NCBI RefSeq assembly: GCF_004011695.2
Contig: NC_082410.1
Coordinates: forward strand, 434,001 to 498,000
Direction: 5' to 3'
Source: Ascochyta rabiei
Lineage: Eukaryota; Ascomycota; Dothideomycetes; Pleosporales; Didymellaceae
Length of the DNA stretch: 64,000 nucleotides
This document shows positions 41,832-53,954 of this stretch, in pieces. A program made the translations under genes and the position numbers. The notes beneath the pieces were generated by a model, which was not told where the DNA came from, ran no database searches, and saw nothing but the letters and a program-made list of their open reading frames with translations. The first letter of the stretch is position 1. Every line of letters begins with the position of its first letter.

Positions 41832-43023
41832 GAAACAAACGTAAACCTTTTCTGCCACCGTCCCATCTGAGGCGCCAGGCAGTATATCCGAGTCCGACCG
41901 ATTCTTGATCCGGCTCGGCAAGGAACGCAAAAGGCAGGACCATCAAAATTTTTGTAACACATTGCTTCAGGCGTTTGTTCGATAATATTGGCCGATTTCC
42001 ATTCCTTCGAATCACTACCAATATATCTATTCAGTCCTAGCATCTGTACCCACCCGATATCGATGGCATTGTCTCGGTCTCCCTGCTGCTCACTACCACG
42101 TCCAATTCCTTACGCACATCGAGCAACACAAGTCTACACTGGACAGCTACGTCGTTTTCACAGCTACGAAGCCTACGTTGCATAAGACGTCCTGACTGCA
42201 GTTGAACCCGCGTATATGTTGTATGCAAATCGTGCAGGAATTTGCAACAGATTGTTGGCCTTTGGGACTGGCATCTTGCCAATTAGAATGTTGACTTAGA
42301 GCGGTTTGGGGGTTCGATCGCTGTCTGCAACGACATTGCGTGTCATACGGACACTAGACATCTTCTTGGATGTCTTCGTCAAGCCCGAAACTACATCGCC
42401 TTTCGAGAGTCCTATTGCTTCCTGTTGCATTTACTCATTTCGGCGAACGGACCTATCTTCCACGTGGCGTTCCGTTATTGCGACAGACTTGTCTAGCGAA
42501 ATCATTTCAACGGTGTGAACGTACATAAAATCAATCAATCAAGCTTGCTGCAGCTACGGATCGCGTTTTGCACAATCACGACCAAAACGCCTCCCAAAAC
42601 ATGCCCTTGTTGTTACGCTCTGCACAGTCCATTCAATAACGACAAACTGGGCCACCCGTTGCAGTTTAGGCTAGGGGTCCTCATTAGCCTACGAATTCAT
42701 GATAGCTGACCTCGGCCCACAATTTATCCCCGCATCAACGGCAATAACGCTTAGGAATCGCCATGATGTGTACCCTAGGTTCGCAGAGCATGTGGTCAAG
42801 GGCCTTGCTAATATTTGGCATTTCTCGCGTGTTTAGCAGACCTCCCCTTTTGAGTGTTGTTGTCAATTACACACAAGCTGTCGTGCTGGACACTTACGCC
42901 GCTTAGTGTCTAGTGCTACTGGTGTTCGGAACTGGAACCGGAACTGCTGAAATTAATAAGAAGACAACTGCCACTATCTTGTTGCAAGTGCGCAAACAAA
43001 CCACGCAGACTAAACAGGACCTG
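41832..43023. other. 1.2-kb intergenic region, nothing recognised
   Basis: Lies between two plus-strand genes. Holds the THO1 3' UTR and the transporter promoter; AT-richer than the genes. No coding features seen. Confidence 0.45.
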
Positions 43024-44650
43024 ATGCTGTCATCAGTCCATTCCAAGGAGAAGCAGACTCTCGAGAGTGATCTGGTCGACTCCTACCAAACCTCCCGACC
43101 ATCCTCAGTTGAGGAAGTTGAAGAATCAACGCCTCGCGACGAGGAAAAAGGCATTGAACCTGCAGAGAAGCCCTTCGATGCACGGTCTACAAAGACAACG
43201 GAGTCGATCATTCCTCCGCCACCTGATGGAGGACTACACGCGTGGCTGAAGGTGTTTGGTGGTTTCATGATATACGTACGTCTTCCAATGCTGAACATCG
43301 GTCTGCGTGCTAACAGCCTCTTAGATCAACATCTGGTATGCATCCTTATCCCTCCCTTCCCTCCTCATCTGATTTTCCCCAGGGGCTTCACCCTCTCCTA
43401 CGGCGCCTTCCAGGCGTACTACAAATCAGACCTGCTCTCGTCTGCCTCTCCATCCGCAATATCGTGGATCGGCACCGTGCAAGGCTGGCTGCTAATCTTC
43501 TTCGGCGTCTTGTCCGGGCCGCTATTCGATCTGGGCTATTTCCGCGTCATGCTCATCGTGGGCAACTTTTTGGTCGTGTTCGGTATCATGATGCTCAGCT
43601 TGAGTACACAGTACTGGCAAGTCTTTCTCAGCCAGGGAGTATGCATGGGTCTTGGAGCGGGGCTACTGTATATTCCGAGTCTGGCATTGGTGGGGATCTG
43701 GTTTGACAAGAAGAGAGCGATTGCAATGGGCATCGTTATGAGTGGAATTGCCGTTGGTGAGTCTGACGATTCCAGGTGAGCGAGGACACAACTGACATGA
43801 GCTAGGCGGTGTTGTTTACATCATAATGTTCGATCGGTTGTTGAAGTCGTCTGGCTTCCCGTGGGCTATGCGCGCTATCGGCTTCGTTGCGCTCGTTGCA
43901 GCACTGCTCTCCATTCCTGCTCTCCTCAGCGGCTCCGGTGTCCTGGCTACGAAGCGTAAAGCTCGAGCACTGTTTGACAAGACGGCGTACAAGGACAAAC
44001 TGTTCCTACTTTTCACGTGTTGCTCATTTTCGACGTTTCTAGGGTATATTGTACCATTCTTCTACATACCCACGTATGCCATGAACAGACTGGGCTTGAG
44101 CCAGACTACAGGCCTGTACACGCTGGTCATGGCCATCGCAGCAAGTTTTTTTGGGCGTCTGATAAGCGGAGCTTTGGCGCAGTGGCTGGGACCTATTGTG
44201 ACGTGGGCGTTATGCGCAGGTGCAAGTGCTATCCTGTCTTTCTGTTGGATCGTCATCGATACGGAGGCATATTTTATCGCTTTCAGTATACTATGGGGTA
44301 AGCCTTCCATACGTCCCCAGAGCCTGAGACTGTTCGAGCAGAGACGCTGATAATCTATAGGCTTTTTCTCTGCTGCTCTGGTCACGCTACCCTCCGCAGC
44401 ATTTGCAAACATTACACCGGATCTTTCGCGACTGGGCACACGTCTGGGCATGTCATGGAGCGTGTCAAGCATCGCGACGCTTATCGGAGCGCCAATCGCA
44501 GGTGCGCTACTGAAGACGAACGCTGAGGGGCATCTGGACTTTGTTGGGGTCCAACTATGGAGTGGTGTGTGCTTGATGATAGCAACAGGGTTCCTTTGCG
44601 TACTGTGGTTTGTGACGATGAGAACACAGAAAAAGGGGTGGAGGATATGA
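43024..44650 (+). CDS. MFS transporter, monocarboxylate transporter-like
   Basis: join(43024..43275,43325..43335,43383..43756,43806..44297,44361..44650), 472 residues. The second exon is only 11 nt and supplies residues INI and part of Trp in FMIYINIWGFTLSYGAFQAYY. After a 65-residue acidic cytosolic tail, the PPDGGLHAWLKVFGGF motif marks the start of helix 1 and is the signature of fungal MCT-like (SLC16) proteins. Twelve helices follow, with GLGAGLLYIPSLALVGIWFDKKRAIAMGI and LGTRLGMSWSVSSIATLIGAPIAGAL as typical signatures. Probable plasma-membrane carboxylate or related solute carrier. The four introns are 47-63 bp. An upstream in-frame stretch has no ATG, so the start at 43024 is firm. 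Confidence 0.92.
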
Positions 44651-47600
44651 AAGTGGTGGGAATTGGAACGAATTGTGTTCGAGCATAGGCGCACTCAGTG
44701 ACTTTCCAAATATCCAATGACATACATAGAAGCTATAGATGAACTTGTCTGTGACAGGCTCCTCACTTGTAGGTGTCCTAGAAACTTACGCCCCGCCAGG
44801 CAATGAAAAAATGAGGTATACCGACTTAGGTCATTCCTCCAAAGAAGCGTGTGTGAGACCGCCGCACACCCAGGATTCACCGCGTTACTAGCGTAAACAA
44901 CAGATCTCGGGAAAAGAAAAAAATCCACAAGAAATTAACCAAATTATCATTCACGCGTTTCGTAATCAGGTGTACTGAAAAAGGAGGCTTTTATGGCTGG
45001 CTCAGCTGCCTCGTTTGGTGGTCCAGCTGAGGCTTCCACAATCACAACGATATCGTGCAAATCTTTTGACAGCGAAGGTGAACAGGGTAGCGAACAGCGA
45101 TACGGTATGAACACAAAAACACCGACACATACTCCCTACGCTGGTGTTATCACAGATGGGACTTGGGCCCCCTTACTTGTGGGATGTCTACCATTTTCGA
45201 CGCCTACTTTGCGGTCGCAGATGCAGCTGGCCTGTAGCGCAGACATGTAGGCTCAGATAGATGCAATCCGAGGCACCTTCAACTTAAGCAGTGCACTGGA
45301 TTGGTTCATGGAAGAACTGCAGCTGGGTGTTGTTCGACGAATGGGACAGTACTGGCGGGTGTGGGCTGCTGCATCGAGGCTGATGTCAGGCCCTAAGAGG
45401 CAGCCTGCATGTGGCAGCGCCCACCTCTGACTTCTTATGGCAATAGGTGCTGTTCTGGACTTGTGATGACTACCTGAATGATTATTAATATCTTTCTGGT
45501 TGTCTTGACGAGGTGGGCTAGAGCCGGGTCTTCACAGCTGAGCTCTCGTTGATGATAATGTGGCTGTAATGCTACAAGAACTAGAGATCAATGCATCATC
45601 GCTCTCGAGGTTAAGGTGTTGATTGCAAGCTCGGAAGCGGTAAATATCCCGACTATTTTTGGGTGTAGGGACAGGTCTACGATAATCAGAAAACAAGTGA
45701 GGCTCTGGGGCTAGGATGATATGGCTGACCAGATGCTAGCTACTTGAGCTTCCTATAGGCATCGCAGGTGCGGTGACTTGTAAACCTTAGTTGGCTGCCG
45801 CCCGTCCACGTTCTGTACTGACGCTTACAGTCTAGGTGTGCCTACGCCATGTTTCATCAGCGGCCAGCTACGTCTGCCGACAGACTATCCTTATCGTCAT
45901 GCCTGTCCGAGCAGATTTAGACATGATTACAGTGTGAATTTCATTCCACTTCAATGTGACTTAATCCAATGCAGCTTCCTGGTGGTTAGGAGAGACCAGA
46001 GCCCTCTCCCTTTGTCAGAGCGTACTGAGCCCGTACTAGCCTTGAACTTGCGAATCCAACCTCAGCCCTTCTATATGAGACAACAGCAACTAGCAAAGGC
46101 GGAGGTCGTGTCCATCGGACTGACCTTCTGAGCCGCAAGAACCTCCACCTGACAAGGTAAATGCATTTATCCTGATGTGCCCCATACGTCTGCCGAGGCG
46201 TCGAGAATACTCTGGATCGTTCTCGTCTGCAAGCCTGTTGTTACTTCTGGAAACATGAAGCTCTCCACTCAGCGTGTCCTTTACTCGCGACGGCCCGTCT
46301 CACTATTAAGATCAGCGGAAAGGGTCCAGCAAAACAAGTTCTGGGTCATAAGACAAGTCCCAACACCAGCTGCACGACGGCATCTCAGGTCCGTCTTCGG
46401 TATCTTGGCTGTAAATACGTAATGAACCCACGCAGATCAGCTATGAACGCCGACCAGGGAATGACCGTGAAGATTTCCGGGTCGCGATCCAGCAAATGAA
46501 GTTGAGCAGCAAGACATCCAGCGCCTTTTGTGCTTCTGGTTTCACGACAGCTAGCCTCGATGACGGAGTCGACGTTTCGGCCAGCAAATGAAATGCCTGA
46601 TAATCGGCCCTTCTCAATCACTGCACGCTCAGAGATTCGCGAGTGCGGGTATAGCAGACTAGGCTTCTCGTCCCGTCCCGTTTCTGTCCCGCGGAATGCC
46701 CTAAATCGGCCCTTGGATATGTCATGCAGTCGTTCGTCGAACATCCCATGTTGCTGCGGCATGGGGAGTCGGGATCTCGCGCGTGGCTGTCATGATTGAC
46801 GCGGGCGTGTAACACGCAAGACAGCTGTTTTTTATTGTAACGTCCGGCATTTTGTCCCGTTCCCAAGATTTTATATGCAGCCATACTGGAAGCATGTCAT
46901 CAGAGTATGTATGCCGATCTTGTGTTGTGATTAAGCCCACCTAGTTCGCTGATTGAGGTAGCGACTTCTCCATCTTACTGGCAAACAGACATCGAGCCGA
47001 GGAGTTCATTGTCCGCAGTCGGACCTTTAGAATATTAGATCTTGGCTTGTTCTTTCCCTCCCGCTCCAGGGCTATGGTCTGCCCTTGATCAGCAAAAGGT
47101 AATATAACAGCTAGTAACAGTGCACTACTAAGGACAATCCATCATCAATTGTATGTATTTCCGTCGAGGGAAGAAAGCTGCTGTAAGAGCGAGATGCAAC
47201 AGCAATCTCTAGTACTAAGCTACAGCACGCTGAAATGGTTGTGCCTGTGATTTCTCAGTGTGCACCACCAGTGCTACAATGCTTGTTCATAGAAAGCGTG
47301 TGCGTGCCGGTTACCTGACCCCTATCAGGTTGGTGTTCACTTCGCCGACCATAGATACCCAGCAATTTGGTATTGTGCAACAACGGACGAATCGTTCGAA
47401 GGAAGGAAGTGAATGACCAGGGGTTCGACAGGGGGTGGTATTGTAAGGTCCATGCGGCCACGGCTGACGGGCTAAAGGCTTGCTGCAGATCGGTGAGGCT
47501 CTCTGTGTGCTCGTCCACTGAGAACGGTATCAATTTGAAATTAGTCAGATTGACACACTCGCTTACTGATAGACTCACGATTCTTATATTTGACGTGGGG

Positions 47601-48507
47601 TGTTGGAACTCAGTCTCATGTATACGCTTGGCTTGTGGGTATCTCGTGTTGTCCCAAGCACATGGATGCATCCTTCACGATCTTGACAGGATGATGTTCC
47701 CTGTGTATATGAGATTGTCTTGGAGAATGATGCCAACATATCCCCAAAGGGGCAAGCGACCGTGGAGCACGACCACTCGAGGCGTCCGAAGAACTCCGCG
47801 TCCCCGGAAACAACAATGCAATCATGTTTGACAGCCATCCACTCGTCTTCCGCGACCCACGGGCGCGGTATCAAGTCTGGAACGCACCGTTAGCCTGATG
47901 CAGGCGCTTTCTAATGCCACAGGGTGTGCATGCGGGTGGCGTCGCGTCAACGAATCGGAATGAGAGACGCGATGTAGGCCCACAAACGCCATCAGTGAGC
48001 CAACACGAGCTTGAGCAAACGAAATGTGGAGGTCGTTGTGGAGTTCATCGAGCAAGAAGCAAATACGAGATCGTAATGCAAAACGATTAGGTAGGTTGGA
48101 AGGAAAGCGCCCGCATACAAAAAGCAATTACGATCGAGTATGTGTGTACCCCACCGTTAGAGTACGTTGACAGCAATACAATAGGAACAATAGTGGCCAT
48201 AATGACTAAGAATGCCGAAGCAAGTGATTCTCAGTAAGTCCAAGCTAAACGCCATTTCTATGAAGAAATATGTACATCGAGTGACCGGTGCGTGACGCTC
48301 TCGGAGATATGTCCAAATTCAGTCATGCCGAAAGACACACCAAGAGGTACAAGGGTAGCGTTCAGATCCACAAAACGCCGCATTACATGCCTAATACCTT
48401 GACGTGACAACAGATTCTGTGTCGATGCGACCGAAGCACCATTCCAGGTGATATCACCTGCCGGCGCTACTTACTATTAGTGCCAGCCAACGCATAGACT
48501 GTTGCGC
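44651..48507. other. 3.9-kb gene-poor region
   Basis: No gene supported. The longest frames (for instance 46385-46762 minus strand) show no domain, signal peptide or recognisable family. No clear repeat or transposon ends seen by eye. Confidence 0.4.
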
Positions 48508-49487
48508 TTACTTGTATGCACCAACTGAACCATTCACCACGAGAGGAGGCCCAACCTGTCCCACAACAGTTGTGTCTTGATCTAAGCGAACTTTCAAGGT
48601 CATCCCTCTGTGTGGTTTGCGATTTAGGTGGGTCACCGCAAGCTGTGCTTCGTGCGTCGAGGCGAACTTGGCGGTTGCCACCCCCTTGGATACGCCGGCA
48701 CGATCCCGATGCACTTTGCAGTCGACGGGCTGTCCAACAGTGTGGAGTAAGTTCTTGAGCTCATTTGATCCGACCTTGTAGCTCAAATTCTGAATGAATA
48801 TGCCACGCGCCTCGGTTAGTACTGCCCCATCTCGAATGTTTACTGGCATGCCACTATTGTTTGCAGAATAGACTGGCAGGTAAGGCATTGCTGGAGGCAC
48901 TGGGTGAGGTGCTTGCGTTGTGTATACTGGTTGAATGGCGAACGTAGTAGTCGGAGGGTATGCGGCATAAGCGTAACCTGGCTGAACTGGCATGTATTGT
49001 GTTGGAGGTGCGGCATACGGTTTGCCGCTTAGTTGGTTTACTCTTCCAATGTCGATGCCACAAAGTCCAGGAGAGTGAGCGCCTTCAGGTAAATCCGGGA
49101 AATGCACTGAACAATTGCACTTCATCAGTCGAAACCCGTCATTGATGCGACGTGTTTGCCAAACATGCACCAGCATGCCTTTGGACTTGAAATAAGTTTC
49201 TAGATCATAGTCAATGCTGCGCCCCAGAAGCATACGATATTGTATCACTCACTGTATGCAGCTTCTGCATCTTCCCTGTCCTTCAGCCTGCACCAGCCTT
49301 GCATCTCACCCCTGCGCTGACTTTGGCTTGCATATACGTCAACCCAGCCAGGTTGTTCTCTCACCACTTTTCGAATGTGATCCTTGAACTCTTGCCAGCC
49401 GGTCAGATAAGGTGCAAAGCGGGTCAGACCAGCGACCACCAACAGAAAGTCGCCATCTTCTTCCTTCCGGCTTGTCAAAAAGGACAT
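48508..49487 (-). CDS. RNA-binding protein with two RRM domains
   Basis: complement(join(48508..49199,49253..49487)), 308 residues. The 53-bp intron (GTGAGT..TCTAG) was placed by phase; it joins DAEAAYK to TYFKSKGMLVHVW, completing RRM1 (residues ~15-105). A closer AG would break the frame. The linker is Pro/Tyr/Gln-rich (MPVQPGYAYAAYPPTTTF). RRM2 (~205-285) shows RNP2 GIFIQNLSY and RNP1 SKGVATAKFAS. Probably acts in nuclear or cytosolic RNA metabolism; specific family not recognised. The AAG-TAAGCGC at the stop resembles a splice donor, so additional 3' exons are possible. Confidence 0.85.
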
Positions 49488-50485
49488 ATCTGAACTTGAG
49501 CGTTGAATTCGAAGCCGCTAGCGACGTCGACTAAGGGAGTACAGTTCAAGGATTTGGAACCGCAAAGGCTGATAGAGAGGACTAACTCAACGTAACAATA
49601 AAGAGCTGGCCGCCGAATATCCGGTGTAGTTGAGCGACGATGACAAAGTCAACTTTGAAGTGTGACTTGATCAAGTTGCACCATAGTCTTATATATATGC
49701 TACCTCGGCGAAAATGACAGCACGAGCGCACATCGGATCCGGGACCACGGCGTATTCGCTATGGTAAATTCTCAAAATAGGTGCAGGCGAGGCGGAGAGC
49801 AGCCAAGATGATATTGTGGTGACTGAGTGGATACATTAGTCGATGAAGATGCGCACTATACTGTCCTGGACGTTTCAAGGATTCAGAATGCTCGCCAGCA
49901 GAGGTAAGTGCGCCTGACCCGTTCTCCCCGACGGTACTGCAGCTCTAGACCTAGCAAAAAACATTCTTTGAGATCTCTCCGCGTAAAGCCGTGTTTTTTC
50001 TTGTAATCGGTGAATGGCGGAACAGGTGGGTCGCCCGGAGGCTAGTATCGAGTCCCTTGCCTGGCGTGCAGGTGTGACACACCCGTGCTTACCACGTGTG
50101 TCATTGGTAAACAAGCAAGCAATCCTGGTAAGGTCTGTAATTGCCAGATCGCGGGGACAAGATCGTGGCGGGATACAGGGTATTTGCACAGGTCGCCGAC
50201 CGAAAAAGCAAACCTACCAAGCGCAATCTCAACTGCCAAGCAACTTTTACACCCACGCACCAATGCTTGGCTATACCACCAAATTCCTAGAGCCCGAGGT
50301 ATTTCGGAATCATGAGCTAGGTACCAGGCTTCTTTGTTAAAGAACTGTAACTGCTCTGAGCCCTCGAAAAAGACACAAGAGTTACAAACCAGGCCCGCCC
50401 TGCCCAATCACCAAGACAAGATGTTTAAGTGTGCCCAATATGATAATGGCGAATGAAGCTTTCGGGTGCATAGCTAGTAACATGG
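49488..50485. promoter_or_regulatory. Promoter of the RRM gene and 3' region of the LisH gene
   Basis: 998 bp without a supported gene. A TATATATA at 49690-49697 lies about 205 bp upstream of the RRM start; whether it is a TATA box is uncertain. Confidence 0.4.
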
Positions 50486-51941
50486 CTAAAGGCTCCAGAG
50501 TATCAGTTTCTGATCAAACCCACCACTGATGGCAAATTCCTGGTCGCTGATTAAATCGGCGTTTCCACTATTACGTGCTCGAAGATAGCCGCTCCAGAGA
50601 CAGCGGATCTTCGAACCTGGCTCGTGGCCCTCCAAAGACACAGTGAGCTTGCCACTACTTGTTTCAAAGCCACGAACAACGCCGTCATCTGAGCTGACAT
50701 GCAAGCCTGAGCCATCAGGGCGCCAGGTCAGTCGAGGGGTGGAATACGCAGTCTGAGGTGCCATAGTTGACACGTTAACTAGTATGGCTGCTTCTTCTCT
50801 GTCTGAAACTAGGAGCTCAGCACGCGCTTGTGACGCTTGTGTGACTGCAACTGACGCAGCTGCTTCCACATCGGTGTCGGGATCAATTCCTACAGGTCGT
50901 GCTGGCGGAAGCAAAAGCTTCACTATGAGCAGTTTCATGTGCGGCGTTGACGAAGTTGCAACGGCAACTACAGATGGATCAGTAGGGCATGTCTGGACGT
51001 CCGCCGGCGTGAACGCCACCCACGCGTTGGAGTGTGGAGCCAGATTCTGCTTTCCGAGGAGATTGAAACTTGCAGTATTGAGGTCAGGGACCGAATAATA
51101 ATAGAGGAACGTGGAATCCCTGCGAGCCACCAAAAGAATTGGAGAACCATCTTCGGGGGACCTGACGAAAAGTATGGTTTCCGGGATGCTTGATAGTGTG
51201 AGGGTCGCCAAGGGCTCCCCTATGTGTGGGCTATCTCCATCCACGTCGACTCGATAGAGGAACACCTTCGAGTCCCATCCTGCGCTTGCTACAATGACAG
51301 AACCGTGAATTGAGCAGCTTGCTATCTTGACGACATATTTGGAGTGATCCTTCCTTTGATCAAGAATCTTGTCGCTCGCGGTGTCGTACAATAGCATCTT
51401 ACCAGACATTGAGGCGATCATCATATACCGAGAGCTTATAGTAACTATGTCCAGTATTGGGGAATCTTGAAAGCTATCATACGAATGCGCAAGCTCGAAG
51501 TCTGGTAAAGCCGGGTTTAAAAGATGCAGTCGTCGGTCGGCAGTAGTGACGGCGATATACTGTCCAACAGTCGTAGCTGAAGGAAGAAGCAGATCGAAAA
51601 CAGCTACACTCAAAATATTTGACCAACTGGGTAAAGATTCAAGGACTGTTGGTACCGTTGGTGCGGGTATGGCCCACTGGCGGCTGCTATCTTCCACGCC
51701 GAGCTTCTCAAAATTGAGACTGAGATCAAAAGTTTTCTTTTCGTGGAGGATAGACTCTATGGTCACTGAGCTCTTAGATCCAGCGCCAGTGTCGGGTGGC
51801 AATCCAGCCTCTTTGACGAAACTATTCAATGTCTACGCAGGCGTGAGTGGGTATAGCAAATACTATGGCATTGCGTCATACATCATTGTAGCCATTAGTC
51901 CTGAGGAACCGGGCAACGAGCTCAGCCGCAGAAGGAAGCAT
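50486..51941 (-). CDS. LisH-motif protein with a WD40-like beta-propeller
   Basis: complement(join(50486..51832,51882..51941)), 468 residues. Exon 1 codes exactly 20 residues (MLPSAAELVARFLRTNGYND) and exon 2 begins TLNSFVKEAGLP; together they form a textbook LisH dimerisation motif, which fixes the 49-bp intron and the start. After a polar linker there are about six to seven weak WD-type repeats: ILSVAVFDLL..ADRRLHLLN, ILDIVTISSRYMMIASMSGKMLLYD, VVKIASCSIHGSVIVASAGWDSKVFLY, and at the end FAISGGFDQKLILWSL. Proteins of this type serve as scaffolds for ubiquitin ligase or microtubule-related complexes; I cannot assign one. Divergent from the SET-MYND gene, sharing only 218 bp. Confidence 0.87.
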
Positions 51942-52159
51942 AGCTATCAACTGAATATGGCTTGCGAGTACACTGGCCTTTGTTATGAGCAAAAGTCACG
52001 TCACCCGTGGCGATACTGGAGGTGGGTGGGTTGCATTGGAGCACACAGGAGCGAAGCGAGCTAACGCCACTAGTCCCACCACCATCGCCAAAAAGTCTGT
52101 CTCACGTGCTTCGCAGTTGTGCACACAACGTTTGCCGGCTGCGAGCAACATTCACCAAG
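51942..52159. promoter_or_regulatory. Short bidirectional promoter of the LisH and SET-MYND genes
   Basis: 218 bp separate the two start codons. A TCACGTG-type string (CTCACGTG at 52101-52108) resembles a bHLH or Cbf1-type E-box site, but it is a single copy. Confidence 0.5.
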
Positions 52160-53954
52160 ATGAAGGTAAAGACATTGTCTGGGTATTAAACCCATAAAGC
52201 TGACCCTTCCAGGGATACAGTGTGCTGCGCGCAAAGCTTACCGACGAACTCGTAGCATTACAGCAACAAACGCCCGTACAACCGTACAGCATAGCACACC
52301 GTCTGAGGTTGGCAAAAGCCTACAGAAGCCTTGGATACCCCGATCTTGCTGTTGGTGATGCATACAAGGCGCTTTTGCTTGTTGACGAAGTGGCTGAGGA
52401 AGGCGAATATCACGAGGAAGCGTTGGAAGCTGCAAACGCCGATTATCTCTCTGAAGGAATCGAAAGCCTAGGGCTGGATTGTACCAAACAAGCTCAGAAT
52501 GAAGACGAGGATAGAGTAATTGCTTGGGTGCAAGGGCAATGCTCGAAAACTGCGTATGTAAGAGAGAGGCTCGGGTCGACGTTAGCATGTGTCCAAATAC
52601 TGACATGACAAGGCATGATATTCTCATAGAAGGTCTCTTAGCTTGCGGTTGCTTTCGTAGCGCTTTCGACTATATCGCACGTGCGATAAGAGCTTTTCCC
52701 GATGATGATACCTTCAGAAGGTATGATGAGACCTTGACATCAAAACTTGAGTCCTACTACGAGAAGGAAGGCAAAGACGCCAACGATGTTGAGGTAGAAG
52801 ACTATCCCGACAAAGGACTCGTTCGTCGCGAAAATTACCCTTGGAACGTACATGAGCCAGATCGCTTCTCCGAGGACTGTCTGCGGTTTTTGAACGATGA
52901 AATGGCAAACATAGCACCCAAGCTGGAAGTCAAGGTCTCTGAACTACCGTTGCTTTCGACCGACTCATCGACTAAGGGAACGAACCAAGAAGTCCAATTT
53001 GTGAAACAACTAGGTGTGTTCGCAAAGGAGGATATAGCGCCTGGGGTGGAGGTACTCAAAGAGAGGTCTCTCTTGACAGCTGTGTCCAGACTCCATGAAA
53101 CGTATTGCGACGCTTGTAGTGCCACGCTACCTGATTCGAAAGATGCAGAGAGTATTATCCAGGCATGCGAGGAGTGTGACGAGGTGTTCTTCTGTAGCGA
53201 AGAGTGCCATGACCTGGCACAGGACACCTATCATCCTTCGATCTGCGGGGTTAGCGTTGAACCGGGCAAAGTTTCTGCTCGCGAAGCAGCAGATTCCCTA
53301 TATTCCATACTCCTCGTTCGAGCCCTGGCGCTAGCAGAGACACAAGGTCTCCATCCATTGGAATTGAAGGAATTACGCTTCATTTGGGGCGACTACCATA
53401 GCCAGAATCTGGATATCGCATGGCAAGTCGACCCTCAAAATCAGCTCGTCAACGCTTTCGGTGGTGTCTCTCAGACTTTGCCATTCTCGTTCAACAACAA
53501 CGTCATCAAACCACTACATATTCTGGAAAAGATGGACGTGAACATATTCGCACAAAGCCATCGATACGACACTTGGGTGTTCAATACTATTTATGCTAAG
53601 CTGCGGGGTACGGCATCCGCTCAACAGGGACTGGATGGGCGACCGGAGATTGGAGCTGTACATCCAATGTGGTGTCTAGCGAACCATAGCTGCGACCCCA
53701 ACGTAGCTTGGGAATGGCAAGGAACCATGAAGTTTTGGACACGAGAAAAGCTGGTCGACTGGGAGGGAAGGGACCCTACAAAGGTACCTGGATTGAGGAA
53801 AGGCGAAGAGGTTTTCGGACATTACTGCGACGTCAGATTGCCTGTCAAAGAGCGCAGAGAGTGGGCAACTGGTGCGCTTGGAGGAGACTGTATGTGCTCA
53901 AGATGTGTTTGGGAAGAGGCAGAGCAACGCCGTGCAGATGCTGTGGCACAGTAG
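52160..53954 (+). CDS. SET-domain protein with MYND zinc finger (SMYD-like)
   Basis: join(52160..52165,52213..52553,52613..53954), 562 residues. Exon 1 is just ATG-AAG before a 47-bp intron; an upstream in-frame ATG at 52007 is possible but has no support. Residues ~5-130 form TPR-like helices (PYSIAHRLRLAKAYRSLGYPDLAVGDAYKALLL). The SET domain is split by a MYND-type finger near 280-325 (CDACSA, CEECDEVFFCSEECHD, HPSICG). The post-insert part has the SET signature NHSCDPNV (~473) and GEEVFGHYCD, and a post-SET cysteine cluster CMCSRC. This layout is that of SMYD/SET5-like lysine methyltransferases, acting on histones or cytosolic proteins. Target unknown. Confidence 0.92.

Noticed and set aside
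42311..42325. GGGGTTCGATCGC-like string resembling a tRNA B box
   Set aside because: No A box upstream and no cloverleaf could be drawn.
46385..46762. A 125-codon minus-strand open frame
   Set aside because: No recognisable features or splice continuation; a similar-length frame overlaps on the plus strand.
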